A stretch of DNA of 64,000 nt from Mugil cephalus (taxonomy: Eukaryota > Chordata > Actinopteri > Mugiliformes > Mugilidae), in the NCBI RefSeq assembly GCF_022458985.1, contig NC_061785.1, forward strand, positions 5,074,204 to 5,138,203, in the 5' to 3' direction. Below, piece by piece: positions 1 to 13,600 of the stretch. Numbering within the stretch: the first letter of the stretch is position 1; each line of letters begins with the position of its first letter. The position numbers were made by a program, and so were the translations under genes. The notes below the pieces were generated by a model that worked only from the letters and a program-made list of their open reading frames with translations, was not told the DNA's origin and did no database searches.

Positions 1-1821
1 CGATTAAAATATTAAAATAAACAAACTTTAAAATCTCCTTATGCTACAACGGTTACATAATAGCGGCCGACCGTTACAACTTACCATTTTTAAACGTACG
101 TTGTATCAGGCAAAGGTTTTTGCTAAAAAATAAACTCCCAATCGTGAAATAAAACGTTAATTTACAGTCCACCGATTAGAATGGTGTTTGCATTGCTGTG
201 GGTGTCACCAGAAAATACACCCCCCCCAGGACGCCCGAGTCTATTCCAGTACACAAGGTTCCGGCGTAGATTTGTTCCTACCCCACTTAGCCGTTCCTCT
301 GCCGTATTTTATCGTTACTTTACTTTAATCTACTTTTATTATACTTTATGTACGCTTTTACTAGTGTTATTATGTTTGTTAAGTTTGTATTGTTTCCAAG
401 TGTTTTACTATTATTCATTAAAGTAAATATTATTTAAGTTAGTCTTTTTTTTTAGTCTCATTTAACTAAAAATGTTTTTTTTTTCTACGCATAAGTTTTG
501 CCTCAAGTAATTAAACTACAAAAGTAACTATTGCGTTCTTAGTGTGCACTGAGAATAGGTTACATTAAATATATATATTTCAAATAACTTAAATAAGATA
601 AATAAGCTGTGTTGACATACACCTTTTTTGACAATATGTAGTATTTCAAAGCATTAAACTTCGTTGCTTACAGCTTATCCTCATACAGTATTAATGTAAT
701 GGCTATGTGTCGCAGAGTAGCATTAAAGGCTGCATGAAATGTAAATGTGTGTCACATTTTATCCAAAAATACATTTCCAGTTATCAAAAAACTAAACTTG
801 AGAGTAGGTTTAAAAGAAAATTATCAGATCTGTTAGCGAATGCTGTTCACATCTATATAGTATGTTAGTGGACAAATGTTATGCTCACTAATTCTGATTT
901 TATGAATAATAAATTGTCTGAGCAAATCACAGATGACAGAAATTTCACACACACAACACTGACTCACAAATTTGCAGTGTTAAAAGTAACACTAATTGTC
1001 TTTTAATGAAATGTATTTAATAAAAGAAGGCAAAGAGCTTGTGGCACAGTTGGGTCAAGATGAAGAACAAAAATCAAAAACGTATCAGCCTGCTGGTTTT
1101 AATGCGTTTCACACATTTCACAGTCTTTCCACAGTGTTATGTCCATTTGTGAGAGGCAGAACAAATTTGCCAGAAGTAAAACCGACATACAAAACAACTC
1201 AATACATATATATTTATCGTGTACATATCATGTCTGCCCACTGGAATGATCAAAAGTATTCTCCAATCTGCAAAAAACCCGACGAAGAATCACAGAGGAA
1301 GTTGTTTCCCAGAATGTGCTTTTCTCTAAACTTAGTGCTTGCAACACAATCTCTGTTACATGATTGTCTAGTTTAACACACACTCTATATCCAACACTTA
1401 TACACAGTATGTTGTAAGTAAGCAGACACTTAGACACTCCAGTGCATACAGGGGCAAAACCACAAAGGTAGAAAAGAATTAGATGTGAATAGCAGGAGTA
1501 AAAAAGTTAAAGCTCGAACTTCTTTTCTTTTTTTCTCAGTTGGTTGTGATAGCATTTTTTAACCACTACACATATCCTTCTAAATTACTCGACAGCAAAT
1601 ACAGACATCATTGTTTTGCACCACAAAAAATCGCTGACATCATTTACTTTTAGAAAGTAAAAAAAAAGGCCACGGCTTAAGCAAAGTTTTCCAGAAATGA
1701 AAAACTGGCATAAGAATAAGAGTAAGGCTACTAAAATTTAAGGCCAAAATGATTATTATGATGATTCAGTAGCATGAAAAGAAAAAAAAAAAAACCTTTC
1801 TTCAGCAAATCTCTTCGCCTC
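1..1821. other. KLHL11 3' flank / probable 3' UTR
   Basis: AT-rich DNA downstream of the KLHL11 stop on the minus strand. I see no conserved coding exon here; open frames at 181-426 and 996-1376 have low-complexity or unrecognisable products. A minus-strand AATAAA (plus-strand tttatt) lies at 335-340, but there is no way to tell by eye which site is used, so the extent of the 3' UTR is unresolved. The next syntenic gene (KLHL10 in mammals) is not visible. Confidence 0.4.
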
Positions 1822-4800
1822 TCAGCATTCAATCTGAGACTGCAGCTGCCTGCGCAGGGTGAGCGTACGCCGATGCAGATGCTGCATCTGCTGCATGCGG
1901 TCTCGCTGGCGAGCCAGGTTCTGGGGCATGGGGTAGCGCTGGTGGCCCTGGAGGTACTGGTACGGGATGCGAACGTGGCAGGCCGCCGCCCTGCAGCGCG
2001 GCTGAGGCAGCGGCGGCAGCAGCATCCAGCGCTTCCTCTCCGCGCAGTAGCGGTAGGCCTCCCGGCGGTACTGCTTGTCCACGTTGTTGCTGTTCCTCCA
2101 GCCGCCGACGATGAAGACGTCTTCGCCCAGGTAGCAGACAGCGGCGCCTTCTATGGTGAGGACGTCCGACGGGAGGCTGTCGAGGATTTCGTCCGAGATG
2201 TTTCTGCTTATTTTCTGCCGGGCGGCCTCCACCGTCACCTTGTAGTTTTTGGGGCAACAGGAGGCCGTGTGGTAGAAGTTGGAGGAGGCAACGGCCATTT
2301 GGAAACTGCAGTAGTTATCGATCAACGGCAGGGAGTCCACTTCCTGCCACTTGCGACTTTCCGTGTCATAGCTGGTGGTCACGGTGCTGAGTCCGTCCTC
2401 GTTGTCTATGTCCACGGGGGTCCTGGCCATCACAAACACGTAGCGGTCCTCCACGCTCACCGTTTTGACATCTCGTAGGATCTTTGGCGCCGGCTCCAGA
2501 CTGAGCCACTCGTCCTGCTCGGGCTCATACACGGTGACGTCCTTGAAGCCCGGGCTGAAGTTGCCGTGACCGCCGATGCTGTAGAGCACGTCTCTGATGC
2601 TGGTGAGGCCAAACGAGTGCTTGCGGGTGGTGAGGCTGCAGACCTGCTCCCAGCTGTTGAGGCTGGGGTTGTAGCGCTCCACCATCTTGGCAAAGCCGGG
2701 CTCCATGGATCCAGCCACGTAGACGTGGTCCTCGGAGACCGCGATGGCATGTCCGTCTAGGTGGTTGTGAATGTGCGGCAGGTTGACCCAACGGTCCTCG
2801 GCAACGAAGTAGCCCACACACTCACTCAAATAATCTCCCCCTTCTGAAACGCCACCCACCACCATGATTACATCCATTTTCTGGCCCAAGCGCGGCTGGA
2901 TCGCTGCCACGTAGGAGGCGCAGAGCTCGGAATCGGCCGACTTGGGGCTCTCAAAGCGAACGGCGTGAGCTTCGAGGGCGTCGGACACCAGCTGGCAACA
3001 AGCTGCACTGTTCACCACCAAGAGCTCCTTCCTCACCACTCGAGTCAGGTAGATCGGGCCGATCTGCAGCAGCCTCAGAAGCCGGAACAGCTCCTCAAAA
3101 TGCCTCTCCCGCTCCTCTGTGTTCTGGCGGACCCATTTTACGACGGCCTCAAACAACTCCTCCTCCGAGTCCACGGTGATCTCCGAGTCCGACAGCCAGT
3201 CTCGCACCAGGTGGAACGGCAGCGTGTAGAACTCCTCGTTGCGGATGACCTTGTGGAAGTTCCTTCTGATCATCTTGGCGGCTCCCTGAGCCAGCTGGTC
3301 CAGCGTGTACATGTGTGCGAGGCTGTGCACGGCCACACAGTTGGACAGGGTCAACTTCTTCATCAGGAACTCTCCGCAGAAGTTCTTCAGCTGCCCCAGC
3401 AGGAACCTGACGGAGTGGAAATGTCAAAATTAGTGGACGATATTCACGTTTATGTCACTACTTAGTCTGTACTGTGTACAACTCAATACATTTTGTATAT
3501 ATGCCAATACTTGTATATTGTTCATTCTATTCTTTTTTTCTCTTACTATTTATCTTTTATACAGTCCACTCTTTATTCTTGTTATTTTTCTGCCCCTATT
3601 TATGCTGTTGCCAACTACAATTTCCCCAAAGTGGGACAAATAAAGGTTTTTAGTGTTTAGTTTATTAATGACTGCAGTCATGTAGGTCAGAGCTCTACTA
3701 TTTACTCTACAGTGATTTATGTGATTTACAATGAACAATTAAGTGAAAAAGCTTCATCAAATCAAAAGTTTGGAAGCAGGGATACAAGAGAAATGCATAG
3801 AGCTCTGTATTACACACATAAATCACACCTATATATACTTAAACATGTAATTTAAAGTTCAGTAATGTCACATTGTCTTGATTTTACGGTAGTATAGTTT
3901 AGAAATGGCACAATTTTGCACCAGATATCTGGACCTGTCATCGTAGGTGTTACTAAAACATTAACAAAGGGATGTTTCTCCCAGTATTGACTCATGGTAC
4001 AATGTAGCAGCAAAAGGGATTTGAACCATTATCCATTTTTCCAATTTTTTGCACCTCAAAACAGATGATTGTTGACTCTTATTCTGCTGATATAAGACTT
4101 AATCGGTTAAGGTGACTACATGGAATAACAGACAGTTAAGGTGCAAGCTCTGCCACACCCTTACAGGTGCAACAAAATGGGAGCAGGCAGCTGCACCTGT
4201 ACATTCTGTACAACCCTGTTAGGGAAACATGAGTACTATGGATGTGTAGAGGCTTCCACGACACACAAATATAACGTCTTAACTGGTCGATAATAGAAAA
4301 TGTAACTGGCAACTACTCTGATGACCAAGGAACCAATCAGCTGATCCTACTTCGTGCCCCAGGAGTTGGACTGTTTTAGAAAGAATTGTGAATGTAACAC
4401 AACACAACACTGACGCCAATAACTAAACTGTAAATGGCAGCAACGGGATGAAATTGTATTTTTTATTTATTTTTTTTAACCTCCTGAGACCCTGCGTCCT
4501 CATACGGGGACATTAGGTTTTAGGTTTGTGGCATTTAAACATTTATCCTCATAACTAGATACTAGTTGGTGTAAAACATGATTATCATTAATGATCATTA
4601 ATGCTTATTAACTCTTCTAATTTAATATTACAGGCAAATTCTATCAATAGCAACAAGCTATAACTTCGCTAATTAGCAAGTACTAGATTGAGAACATTGG
4701 GACTTCATTATTTGCAATTATGCTTTTGCACAACAATGCTCAGATATGAAAATGAACACTTTTATATTTTGTTAAATATTAGTGACTTTATTATAATATG

Positions 4801-6033
4801 GAGTGAAATAATCCCGAAGTCCACACATGAGGACATAATTTTTTCCAAAAACTACTTCCTGTTCAAAGACGATGCTTAATTTTTTTTATAGTTTTTCGTT
4901 CCAACTTATCCCAAATAAAGAAACATAGAAATTAAAAATGCATATTAAACTAAAGCTCAGGTCTGAGGAGGTTAAAGGTTAAAGGTTCGTTGCTATAATG
5001 TGTTCGTATGGGAAACGTTTTTGTTATTGTCTTATTATGCTGTTATGAGATCAGATTGGGCTGCATGTGGCCCCCCTGAATTAAAACAGCTCTGACACTC
5101 CTGTTCTATGATCTTAACCTGGTCCAAAAGGCATTTAAAAAGGGGCAAGTTTCTTCAGGTCTAAGGGTCTGGTGGGAAATTGAGGTTTAAATTGTAAAAT
5201 CTGTGTGTAAAAACCATCAGAATCTTGTTTGACTTGTTTCCGTAAGAACCTGAATTTTTTTTTTCTTTCCATTTTTAAATGCCTTTCAGATTACTAAGAA
5301 CCTTCACAGACATATAATATCTTAAATACATGTAGACTTTGAACTGTTGGATGGTCAAATTAAACAATTTAAATATGTTAACTCAGGCTTTTTTCCCCCC
5401 TGAATAATATTGCATAACTGTTTGACAATTAAATGATAATTAGTTGTTGTTATTTCAAAATGCAGGTCTCAGCAGGTAATATCTGATGATGACAACACGA
5501 GTTAGGAAAATGGCCACGTCCCACAGGTGTGTCCAACAGGTATAATGAAGGTACAAACAATAATGTCACCTGTCAGCAAGTTCCAACACTTCATGCACAT
5601 TGGCAGTGGTTACCCTGACTTCTCCTGTGTACATGAACTGGATCACCCCCTCCACGGTGTCTGGCTCTGGGCCCGCCGGGGAGCTCCACTCCTTCAGCTC
5701 CACTCGCCCGGACTGGGACTCTGAGAACTGTCCGCCCAGCAGAAGCGTGAAATACTGCGACGCCGCGGATAAAACGCAGCGGTGCGCGCACACGGTTTGC
5801 GCCCTTTCCCCGAGCGCCCCTCCGCCGGAGCTGAAGACCAGGGTCACGTCGCAGAACTGCCCCGCCTTCCTCTGCTCGTTCTGCCGCCTGGAGAGCTCCG
5901 AGCAATAAGCCGAGCAGGTGAACTCCTCGGCCTCCTCGGGTTCTCCGTCACCTGTTAGACCTGCGCCCTGCGCGCCGCCGCCGCCGCCGCCGCTCCGGCC
6001 GCAGTCCTCCGGGTCTTCCGCCGTAGCTGCCAT
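1822..6033 (-). CDS. KLHL11: KLHL11, Kelch-like protein 11 (complete, 2 exons)
   Basis: Two coding exons on the minus strand: 5570-6033 and 1822-3406, joined at a split Arg codon (AG|G) by a GT-AG intron. The product is 682 residues; human KLHL11 is about 708. Order of parts: acidic/Gly-rich N-terminus with a six-Gly run (about 1-40), BTB domain (about 57-160, with QFCDVTLVF and FMYTGEVRV), BACK domain (about 170-275, with [12 protein letters not shown] and [11 protein letters not shown]), and Kelch repeats (about 332-650, with [30 protein letters not shown] and IVGGWRNS). It ends in SQIEC, as in mammals. In this family BTB-BACK binds Cullin-3 and the Kelch propeller selects substrates for ubiquitination; human KLHL11 is testis-enriched and known as a paraneoplastic autoantigen. 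The ATG at 6033 was chosen because it has G at -3 and +4; the frame stays open to 6192, so a 53-residue longer start is possible. The single intron holds a transposon-like element (4480-4971). Confidence 0.96.
3450..3660 (+). repeat. LINE-like 3' tail in KLHL11 intron
   Basis: Thymine-rich sequence ends in a stretch around 3617-3650 resembling the 'ttccccaaagtgggacaaa' tails of fish LINE retrotransposons, followed by an AATAAA (3641-3646). No reverse transcriptase remnant is visible, so this would be a 5'-truncated copy. Assignment rests only on resemblance of the tail. Confidence 0.4.
4480..4971. mobile_element. TTAA-flanked inverted-repeat element (piggyBac-like MITE), full copy
   Basis: This 492-bp element sits in the KLHL11 intron. 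It begins CCTCCTGAGACC and ends GGTCTGAGGAGG, so the terminal inverted repeats match at 11 of 12 positions. It is flanked on both sides by TTAA (4476-4479 and 4972-4975), the target duplication typical of the piggyBac superfamily. The interior is AT-rich and does not encode a recognisable transposase. Related partial copies start at 20717 and 53410, each also preceded by TTAA. The superfamily is inferred from the TTAA site only. Confidence 0.7.
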
Positions 6034-6440
6034 ACCGCAGTGGGAGAAACTCAGTGGCAACTGGACGCTCCTTACTATCTTCGGGAAAAACTCATATGTG
6101 TATATAACGCAGGTGAATAAATATCCGAAGACTGACATGCACGCGCTGCGTCCGACGGAGGCTTGATTGGAAAATAAAAAAGCGGCGCTCACTTCCGTCT
6201 TTAGGAATATTCCAAGAGCAGCAGGTTTTTTGTTTGGGTGTCAATGGGAGGCGCTCATATTTAATTTAATATCTCTCTTCATAATAATAGAGACCTTCGC
6301 CCCTGACGTAAATATATGGAAGTCCGGGGTGTTACAGGTTTTTTTTTTTAGGGGGATGTGACGCACGAACGCGTCTTTATTTATGAAAAATGCACCTTTC
6401 TTTAAAGCGATGCACGGATTTCGCGCATGCGTGTTGCCTC
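6034..6440 (-). promoter_or_regulatory. KLHL11 5' UTR / promoter side
   Basis: GC-richer sequence just upstream of the KLHL11 ATG. On the minus strand a CCAAT box lies at 6166-6170. A near-consensus NRF1 palindrome, GCGCATGCGT, lies at 6423-6432, about 390 bp upstream of the ATG. The transcription start is not determined. The frame between 6034 and 6192 is open and in phase with KLHL11. Confidence 0.45.
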
Positions 6441-7033
6441 CGGCTGCCAGTGACGTGCAGTTCAGGTGTTGCAGGTAACATCAGTTTCATAATTATGTAA
6501 TCACCCAAGGCTGGATTTTTTTTTTTTTTTTTTAATTAAACGTCATGCTTATATTGTAGTAAAAAATAAATACATAAATAAAACGGTTTCTTTAGAGGCA
6601 TGAAAATGGTAGAGTTGTATAAACAGGATTTCTGCCACAGAAAACAATGGAAAATATACTGGAAGATATGGAATAACTGAATATTTAAGTTTCTCCTCAT
6701 TCATTATACTCCTGCCTTTGTTAATTCCCTCGTTGAGGTTGTTGTCATATAATGCATGAATAAAGTCCTTCACTGTCAGCGTGGAGCAGCTTTTAGTTTC
6801 TACTCTTACACACTTTAATCGATGGTGCAGTTATTGTCCAGGATTCAGAGCCAGCATTATTATTATTTTTTAAAAGCATTGAGAACATTTAACTCCAACG
6901 CCAATGGATCAGAACCCAGAACCTTCTTCTTCTTCTGCTATTATCAACTAATTCTTAAATAAAACATTATTCAGATTTTCTGCCCATTAAATACCATTAA
7001 ACAGCCAAAACTGAAAAGTAAAACAATAAGTTC
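6441..7033. other. Intergenic spacer between ACLY 3' end and KLHL11
   Basis: AT-rich DNA between the likely ACLY polyadenylation site and the KLHL11 promoter. It contains a T tract near 6518-6532. I see no conserved exon, RNA gene or recognisable mobile element. ACLY and KLHL11 run in the same direction about 1 kb apart. Confidence 0.5.
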
Positions 7034-7039
7034 TTTATT
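7034..7039 (-). terminator. Candidate ACLY polyadenylation signal
   Basis: AATAAA on the minus strand, about 1.2 kb downstream of the ACLY stop codon. A 3' UTR from 8257 to about 7015 is plausible. Between it and the stop are low-complexity stretches (a C run at 7229-7237, A-rich 7440-7495) and no conserved coding sequence. Other signals may be used. Confidence 0.5.
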
Positions 7040-7459
7040 ATTATTCTAATATATGATAGCATATTACAAAAAAAAAAAAACAAAGCATTTTTTTTCCACA
7101 GTTAAATAAAAGTAGCAAAACAAAGATCGAACACAGCAGGCAATTACAGTAGACTGTTAACAAAGTGTCACGGAGTTGGTGTCAAGTCTTTAGTGAAAGC
7201 TGAACAATGTCATTTCAGAGACAGTACCCCCCCCCCCACTCCTCCTCCTCCTCCAAGTTAAGTAAGACTTCATGCCTTCATGGTCCCTCGCAAAAAACAC
7301 GTTTTCAAGACTCACAGGGCTCATTCACGAAGCATTTTTGCTCGAAAACTCTTCATGCTTCTGCGTCTTCTTCTTGTCCAACAGTTTACTCAGAAACACA
7401 ACACAAGCTCGAAACTTTGCATGAAGACTTGAACACCTAAAAAAACAACAAAAAAACAC

Positions 7460-7490
<31 letters not shown>

Positions 7491-8257
7491 GAAAACCGCA
7501 ACTAATTTACAGTAGCTGATGAACTTCAACCACTTCTATACAACCGAGGTTGTAAACATGGTGGTTCCAGGAAAGGCAATGGTGGACTGACCCTTAACTC
7601 CCATTTATTCCATTGGGAGGCCTCTTCTTCACAATTTATGTATAACAGCTACCACTGAATTTTGTTGTGTTTTTTTTATTTTATTTTTTAACAAAAATAA
7701 ATTCCCCTAAAACAACTTTGGTTTAACTTGCAATGAAAGAAACTCCTTCTTTCTGGGTGAAACTTAAACTGATCTTACATCTAGGGTTTAAACTAAGGTG
7801 CATACTCCTCCTCGTGGGCTCATTAAATTAAATCGTGGCTATTTGTCTGTAAGTCGCATACAAAAAAAAAGGTACCATATTGCTGTTCAGCAGCTGTTCA
7901 TGCAGATGAACTGTCCAGACTCTAACGCACGAGTGAGGACTTTTAAATGCGCATTCAATCCTGCTCTTGCACCAACAGCTCACATGTATTTGAGTTTACG
8001 TCTTCATTGGTTTTTGTGCTCCTTCAATTGCTGCGATTCAGATAATTTGTCAAAAACTAAATCTAAAAATATACTTCCCCCTTTTTTCTCCATAAAAACT
8101 AGAGTAAAAACCCTCTACCTGGTTCCCTCAGATAGTTCTTCCACTTTCCAGAAACGTCATGCCCTAATTTTTTTTCCTCATGGCAGCTGCTGTCATAAAC
8201 AAAGAGTACAGATATATTCGTTAAGCGGGTGTGACGCTGCCCAGACGACGCGGCCTT

Positions 8258-10689
8258 TTACATGGACATGTGTTCGGGAAGCACGTAGGAGATGTCGTCC
8301 CAGGGGTGGCGGTACAGACCCTGCTTCAGCCTCTTCTGGTCCAGGTAATGACCTGAAGTATGAAGTAACGCACACAGGTTAGAGGTCTGCTCCAGTTTCA
8401 GGACTCTGGACTCAGTTTTTCAGTGTCATGGCTCCGGTTTGAGCGGCACTCACCAATGAAGCCCATACTACGGCCAAGGACAAAGATCCCATTTAGTGCA
8501 CCGATCTCCACGAACTCGTCAGCCTCATCCCTGGAACCAGTTCAACATTCATGAGAGGAACAATAGCGGCCAGTGTTCTTTACATTCACAGCAGCAACAC
8601 AAACAATTCACTTCAGGCTTTGGGATTTTCCACAATGAACCTCATGCAAACTTTAGTCATACAACCAGATTCTCCCAGGTACGACTTATACGTGCTGATA
8701 CATTGTAAAAATCTTTAAATATAATTACATCATCCTAGATTATGATAACTGATCAGGCATAACCATCTGGTCTGGTCTGGTCTAGGTGGGTGCTACATGT
8801 CTAAGTAACATCCACATGAATGAATGAACACCAGGTCCAAAAGTTTCCCAGCAGAACAACTGAAATGCCACAAGATGTTATTCACACCTGTCAGTGGTCA
8901 TAATGTTGTGGTCTAGTCTAGAAAGTTATTTGCTCCTGATAATTAGTAAAAAGTCTGAAATAAGGTTTGGTTTGGTTGGTGATGGATTATGTCTTCAAAG
9001 CTTTTGGATGTTTAAAAACACTCCAATCACTTATTGAAGTAACATGTACGTCACCATTTTAAATTATATATATGATACAAAGAATAAATGATGAGTTTGT
9101 ATAGAATAAACAGAAAAGAAAGGGGTAGTTATTTTAAAAAAGTGTTTTTTTTTCTTCAAACAAACGGGCTAATTCTGTTTTTTTTTGTCTTGTTTTTGTG
9201 TTATAATCATAATTTCTTTCTTTTGAATGTATAAATAGTTACATATTTTATGTTTGAAACGCTAAAATAAACCCATTCACTCAATTTCCCCACACGCCAG
9301 ATTATTCTCACCGTGTGAAGCCGCCACATGTCCTGAGGAGGTCCACAAAGGCTACACCAATAAAACCGTCTACATTGAGGATCAGGTTGGGTTTCTGAAA
9401 CACAACAAAAACAACAACAGGAAAAACAGAGCATTAGAGAACCAGCTGACCTCTTTATTAAAACAAGGGAAGGAGCTCATTCACACTCATGTCGAAAGCT
9501 GAAGAGAAATCTAAGAATATTTATAGCTGGATTTAAGAGTATGTTTGTCAAAAATAATGTTGAACGGTGGCTTTTCTGACAAGCTTTTCTTTAATTTTAA
9601 TAAATGAGAATAAAAACATGTATTTTATTTGAAAAAAAAACCCTTACTGCACTTATTTATATTAATTTTAGAAAAGGAAAACTTGTGTAAAACACATGTT
9701 TCTTAGTTTAAAATCTTAATTATGAGTTCTCAGAATAATAAAAATTCCCCTTTAACTAACTGAATGCGACTTATCGCGTGCACTCGTCTACTCAACGTGT
9801 ATCTTTAAGCTTCACATGCTTTGCTTCTGTTTGGCTGTGGTACCTTGGAGGTGGTGATCTTCTCCACATCCAGGGCGTAGTCCAGCAGCTGGGTCGAAGT
9901 GAAGTGCTGCTTAACAAAATCCTTCAGGATCTGCACCCGCATGTCTGGATTGTTGATCTGAAATGAAAACATGAACAAACCTTTAAATAATTTCCACTTT
10001 AACGTAATAATAGTTTATAGACTATGAGAATACTGAGCTGCATACAGATTTGACTCTGTGGCCGATGCCCATGATGAGCTTTCCATCCTTCTTCATCTTG
10101 TTGACGAACTCCATGGGCAGCATGCCGCTGTCAAATGCTTTGCTGAACTGCTTCGCTGCTGCATCCAGAGCGCCTCCGAAACGGTCGCCCTGCGTTTCAC
10201 CGAATGCACAATTCATCAGTGCAGAAAGGATTTTAAGTCTGTTTCAGTAAATGGGTTTATAATCATCAGAGCTAAAGGAGATAGTACTGACGATGGTGAG
10301 CAGGCCGGAGGTGAGGCTAGAGATCAGGTCTTTGCCAGCGCGAGCACAGACGATGGTGTTGTGAGCGCCGGAGACAGCGGGGCCGTGATCAGCCGTCACC
10401 ATCAGGCACATCTCAATGAACTGGCAGGCGTAACGCGGCAACCTGGACGGGAGGTCAACACAACAAGAAGGAGGTGGTGAACAAAACTCGAAATGCCTTC
10501 TCATCAACGCAGTCTCTCTGATGATTACACCAACCTGCGCTGGAACCAGAGGAGGCCCAGGACTCCTCCCAGACCCATCTCCTCTTTGAAGACCTCGGTG
10601 ATGGGCATGCCGGCGTAGATCAGCTCCTGGCCTCGCTCGTCACAGATGCTCGTCATGAATGAGGCCGGCTTACGAATCAGGCCCAACTC
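8258..10689 (-). other. ACLY: ACLY citrate-synthase-like (citryl-CoA lyase) exons
   Basis: The last seven exons encode about residues 830-1102 of ACLY. They carry [15 protein letters not shown] in 10292-10442, whose first His corresponds to human His900 of the citryl-CoA lyase centre (residue 901 here with the cassette exon), and GIGHRVKS in 10046-10189. In the known enzyme this domain tetramerises and cleaves citryl-CoA. The conserved motifs look intact, so the copy appears functional. The donor after 10535 reads GTTGGT, weaker than its neighbours. Confidence 0.93.
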
Positions 10690-13600
10690 CTGGAGAGAAA
10701 AATAAAAATACAAATATAAGAAGCGTGGTATACTGGTTCATACCGAATACCGGTATTTGTTTCCGTTATGATATGAATTTTTAATATACCGACGTATCGG
10801 TGTATTTGATTACACGGCGTTTGGTGTGGTGAAGATGGAAAGGTCCGAAAAATGTAGCAACAGAACAAGAGGACTTGGTGTTGTGGTGTTTTTTAGGGTG
10901 ACCAGATGTCCCTGATTTCTGGGGACAGTCTCTATTTTGGAAGACCTGTCCCCCGGCTTAAAGCTGTCCCCGAAAAAGTCCCCAATTTTAGCTTTTTTAT
11001 GAATGAGGAAAAAATGTTGCGCACAGACTACAGTTATTACGGTAGCCGGTAGTGCTGCTTTTGACATCACAGACATTTCAGTTTAAATATGTCACGTAAT
11101 TGTCTCTGTTTCTTCATTTCATCTTGATAACATTTAATTATTATTTTTTTTTTTTTATATCTGAGCTGTAAATGTCCTCAGATTTCCACATTAGTGCTAA
11201 CACGGGGCCATGCAAACCTGTTTTACTACTAGTGTGGGATTATTCTACAATATTTACTCATCATCACAGTAAAATAGTCCATCTTTAGTCAATCTACTGC
11301 ATTCATTTCTCTCTCAACTAATAGAAAATGTTGTGAATATGCGATTATGCATTTAAAAGTTGAGAAATATAGTGTCTTTCACAGCCTGCCAGACCCCACA
11401 CTACTGCTTTTATTATTATTATTATTATTATGACAGTTTGTTGTGAATTTTATTTTATATTGGTTAATTTATTTCTTAGTCTTAGTTGTATTTACATTAT
11501 TTACATTAATATTTCAACTTGCACATCACAAAATGCCTTAAAAAATAAAAAGTTTGTTTGTTTTCCATTCTTTAAGCAACGTTACATCCATCTCTAGTTC
11601 TAAGGTTTCATTTAATCCTGTATGGGTTTTAGTATCGTGTGGTTCTTACCCGGGCCCAGGAGTAATCCATGGGAACTGTTGGGGGAGGAACCTCCTGAGC
11701 AGGAATGATGGTGCCACTGGCCACCAGATCATCGTAAACAGTCCTGTTCCACCACATATGCAAAGCGTTAGCAAATATCCCTCAAAAAACAGACGTTCCT
11801 TTTATGGTGTGATCATGCGACAAGTTTCCCACCTGATGACGTCCCCGAGCTCATCGAAGCTCTTCGGTACATAAGCCCCGGCGTCCCTCAGGGCCTGGTT
11901 CTTGGCTACTGCCGTCTCCGAGGCCTGGTTGGCGCAAGCTCCTGCGTGGCCGAACTGAACCTGAAGGTGGCAGTAGCACGTGTTAAAACCGTCCAGAGGA
12001 GGATAGAAACAGAAACAAAACTAATTCTTTCTCAAAAATACTTCAAACAGACCTCTGAGGCAAACATAGTGGCGCAGGTTCCGATGCACCAGCACACCAC
12101 CGGTTTGGTTATCCTGCCCTCTGTGATGCCCTGGCAGATTCTATACTCCTCTGTGCCTCCAATCTGTAAAAACGTTAAAAAAAAGGGATATTAAGATGGG
12201 AAACTGTTGGTGTGGAGCAAAACAGAAGCGTTCCTGGAGTTACTCCCACCTCTCCCAGCACCACGATCATCTTAACCCCTGGAGTGTCCTGGTAGCGGAG
12301 GACGTGGTCCATGAAGGTGGAGCCTGGATATCTGGACAGAAACATGAGGGCATTAAATAAAATTCATTTTTATTTATTTATTTAAAACAAAGGACGTTCT
12401 GATACCTGTCTCCTCCGATGGCCACGCCTTCATAGACGCCGTCTGTAGTGCGTGAGATGATGTTGTTCAGCTCGTTGGACATTCCCCCGGAGCGGGAAAC
12501 GTACGCCACGCTCCCGGGACGGTAGAGTTTGGAGGCCAGGATGTTGTCCAACATGCCGCCCGTGTTGCCGATCTTGAAACAACCCGGCTTGATGCCTCCA
12601 ACCTGGAGGAGGAGGACGACATCGACACGATGCATTAGTTACCATCATGCGTGCGTCAACCTTCAGACGTCTGGTGACACGACGGCTCCCGTACCGTGGC
12701 CGGGCCGATGATGGTGACGCCCTTTTCGTCGGCCATCTTGATCATCTTCCTCGTCTGGGCTTCGGGGATGCCCTCGGCTATGATGGCAATGGTGTGAAAC
12801 TGAAAACGAGGTTAGACTTTAAGCTCGCGTCCTGAAGTTTGAGCTCGTACGTAAACATATTTCACGCGGCGCGTCCTCCTACCTGCGGGTACTGCATGGC
12901 CTCCATTGTGCTGTCGAAGGCCGAGCGCAGGGAAGCGAAGCTGATGAGGACGTCCACCTCGGTGTGCTTCTTCATGGCGTCGGCCATGTTCTTGTAGACG
13001 GGAAGCAGGATTTCTTTGTGGCCCCAGTAGAACTTCTGCTTGTGGTCTCCCCTGTTGTGCAAAACATGAATGGGAAGAAGCAGAAAACAAATAAACATGG
13101 ATGACTTCATATGGAAAAAGATGAAACTAGAACAAAAGGTAAATTTCTACGGAAGCCCTAAGGGGCCATGCGTTCGCATATTATTTTTTTGTGTTTTATC
13201 ATGATAACATATTAATTTCCTCTGTTTTCTCAAGTTATTTATTTTGTTTTGCCCTTAAAAACTTTAATGTAGTAAAATAATAGCCTAATGTAATAGGTCC
13301 ACTGTAAAGTGAGTCATTTGTTTTTGTTTTTTTTCTTTAATGTTGGCTAAATAACAATTAAGTTTCTGGAGATCGTGACAAAACAGAACTTTGTTTTTCC
13401 AACATAATGAAATAAATAAGCCATGTAAAGAACCACATTGAGATTTCCTATTTGTGTAACATCTTAAATATTTTGCACCTTGTGTGTGTTTAATATGGCC
13501 TGTGTGTGACCTGGAAAAACTTTGCACTTGTACTATTGAAATTTGTCCAACTGGTGGCTCCCTATTTTTTTGCACAGCCTTCAACGCTGTATAAAAAAAT

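Noticed and set aside
1774..2478. 234-codon plus-strand open frame
   Set aside because: It is antisense to the Kelch-encoding exon of KLHL11; GC-rich codon use on the true strand leaves the opposite frame open.
7798..8382. 194-codon plus-strand open frame
   Set aside because: Overlaps the ACLY last exon in antisense and its 3' UTR; product is unlike any family I know.
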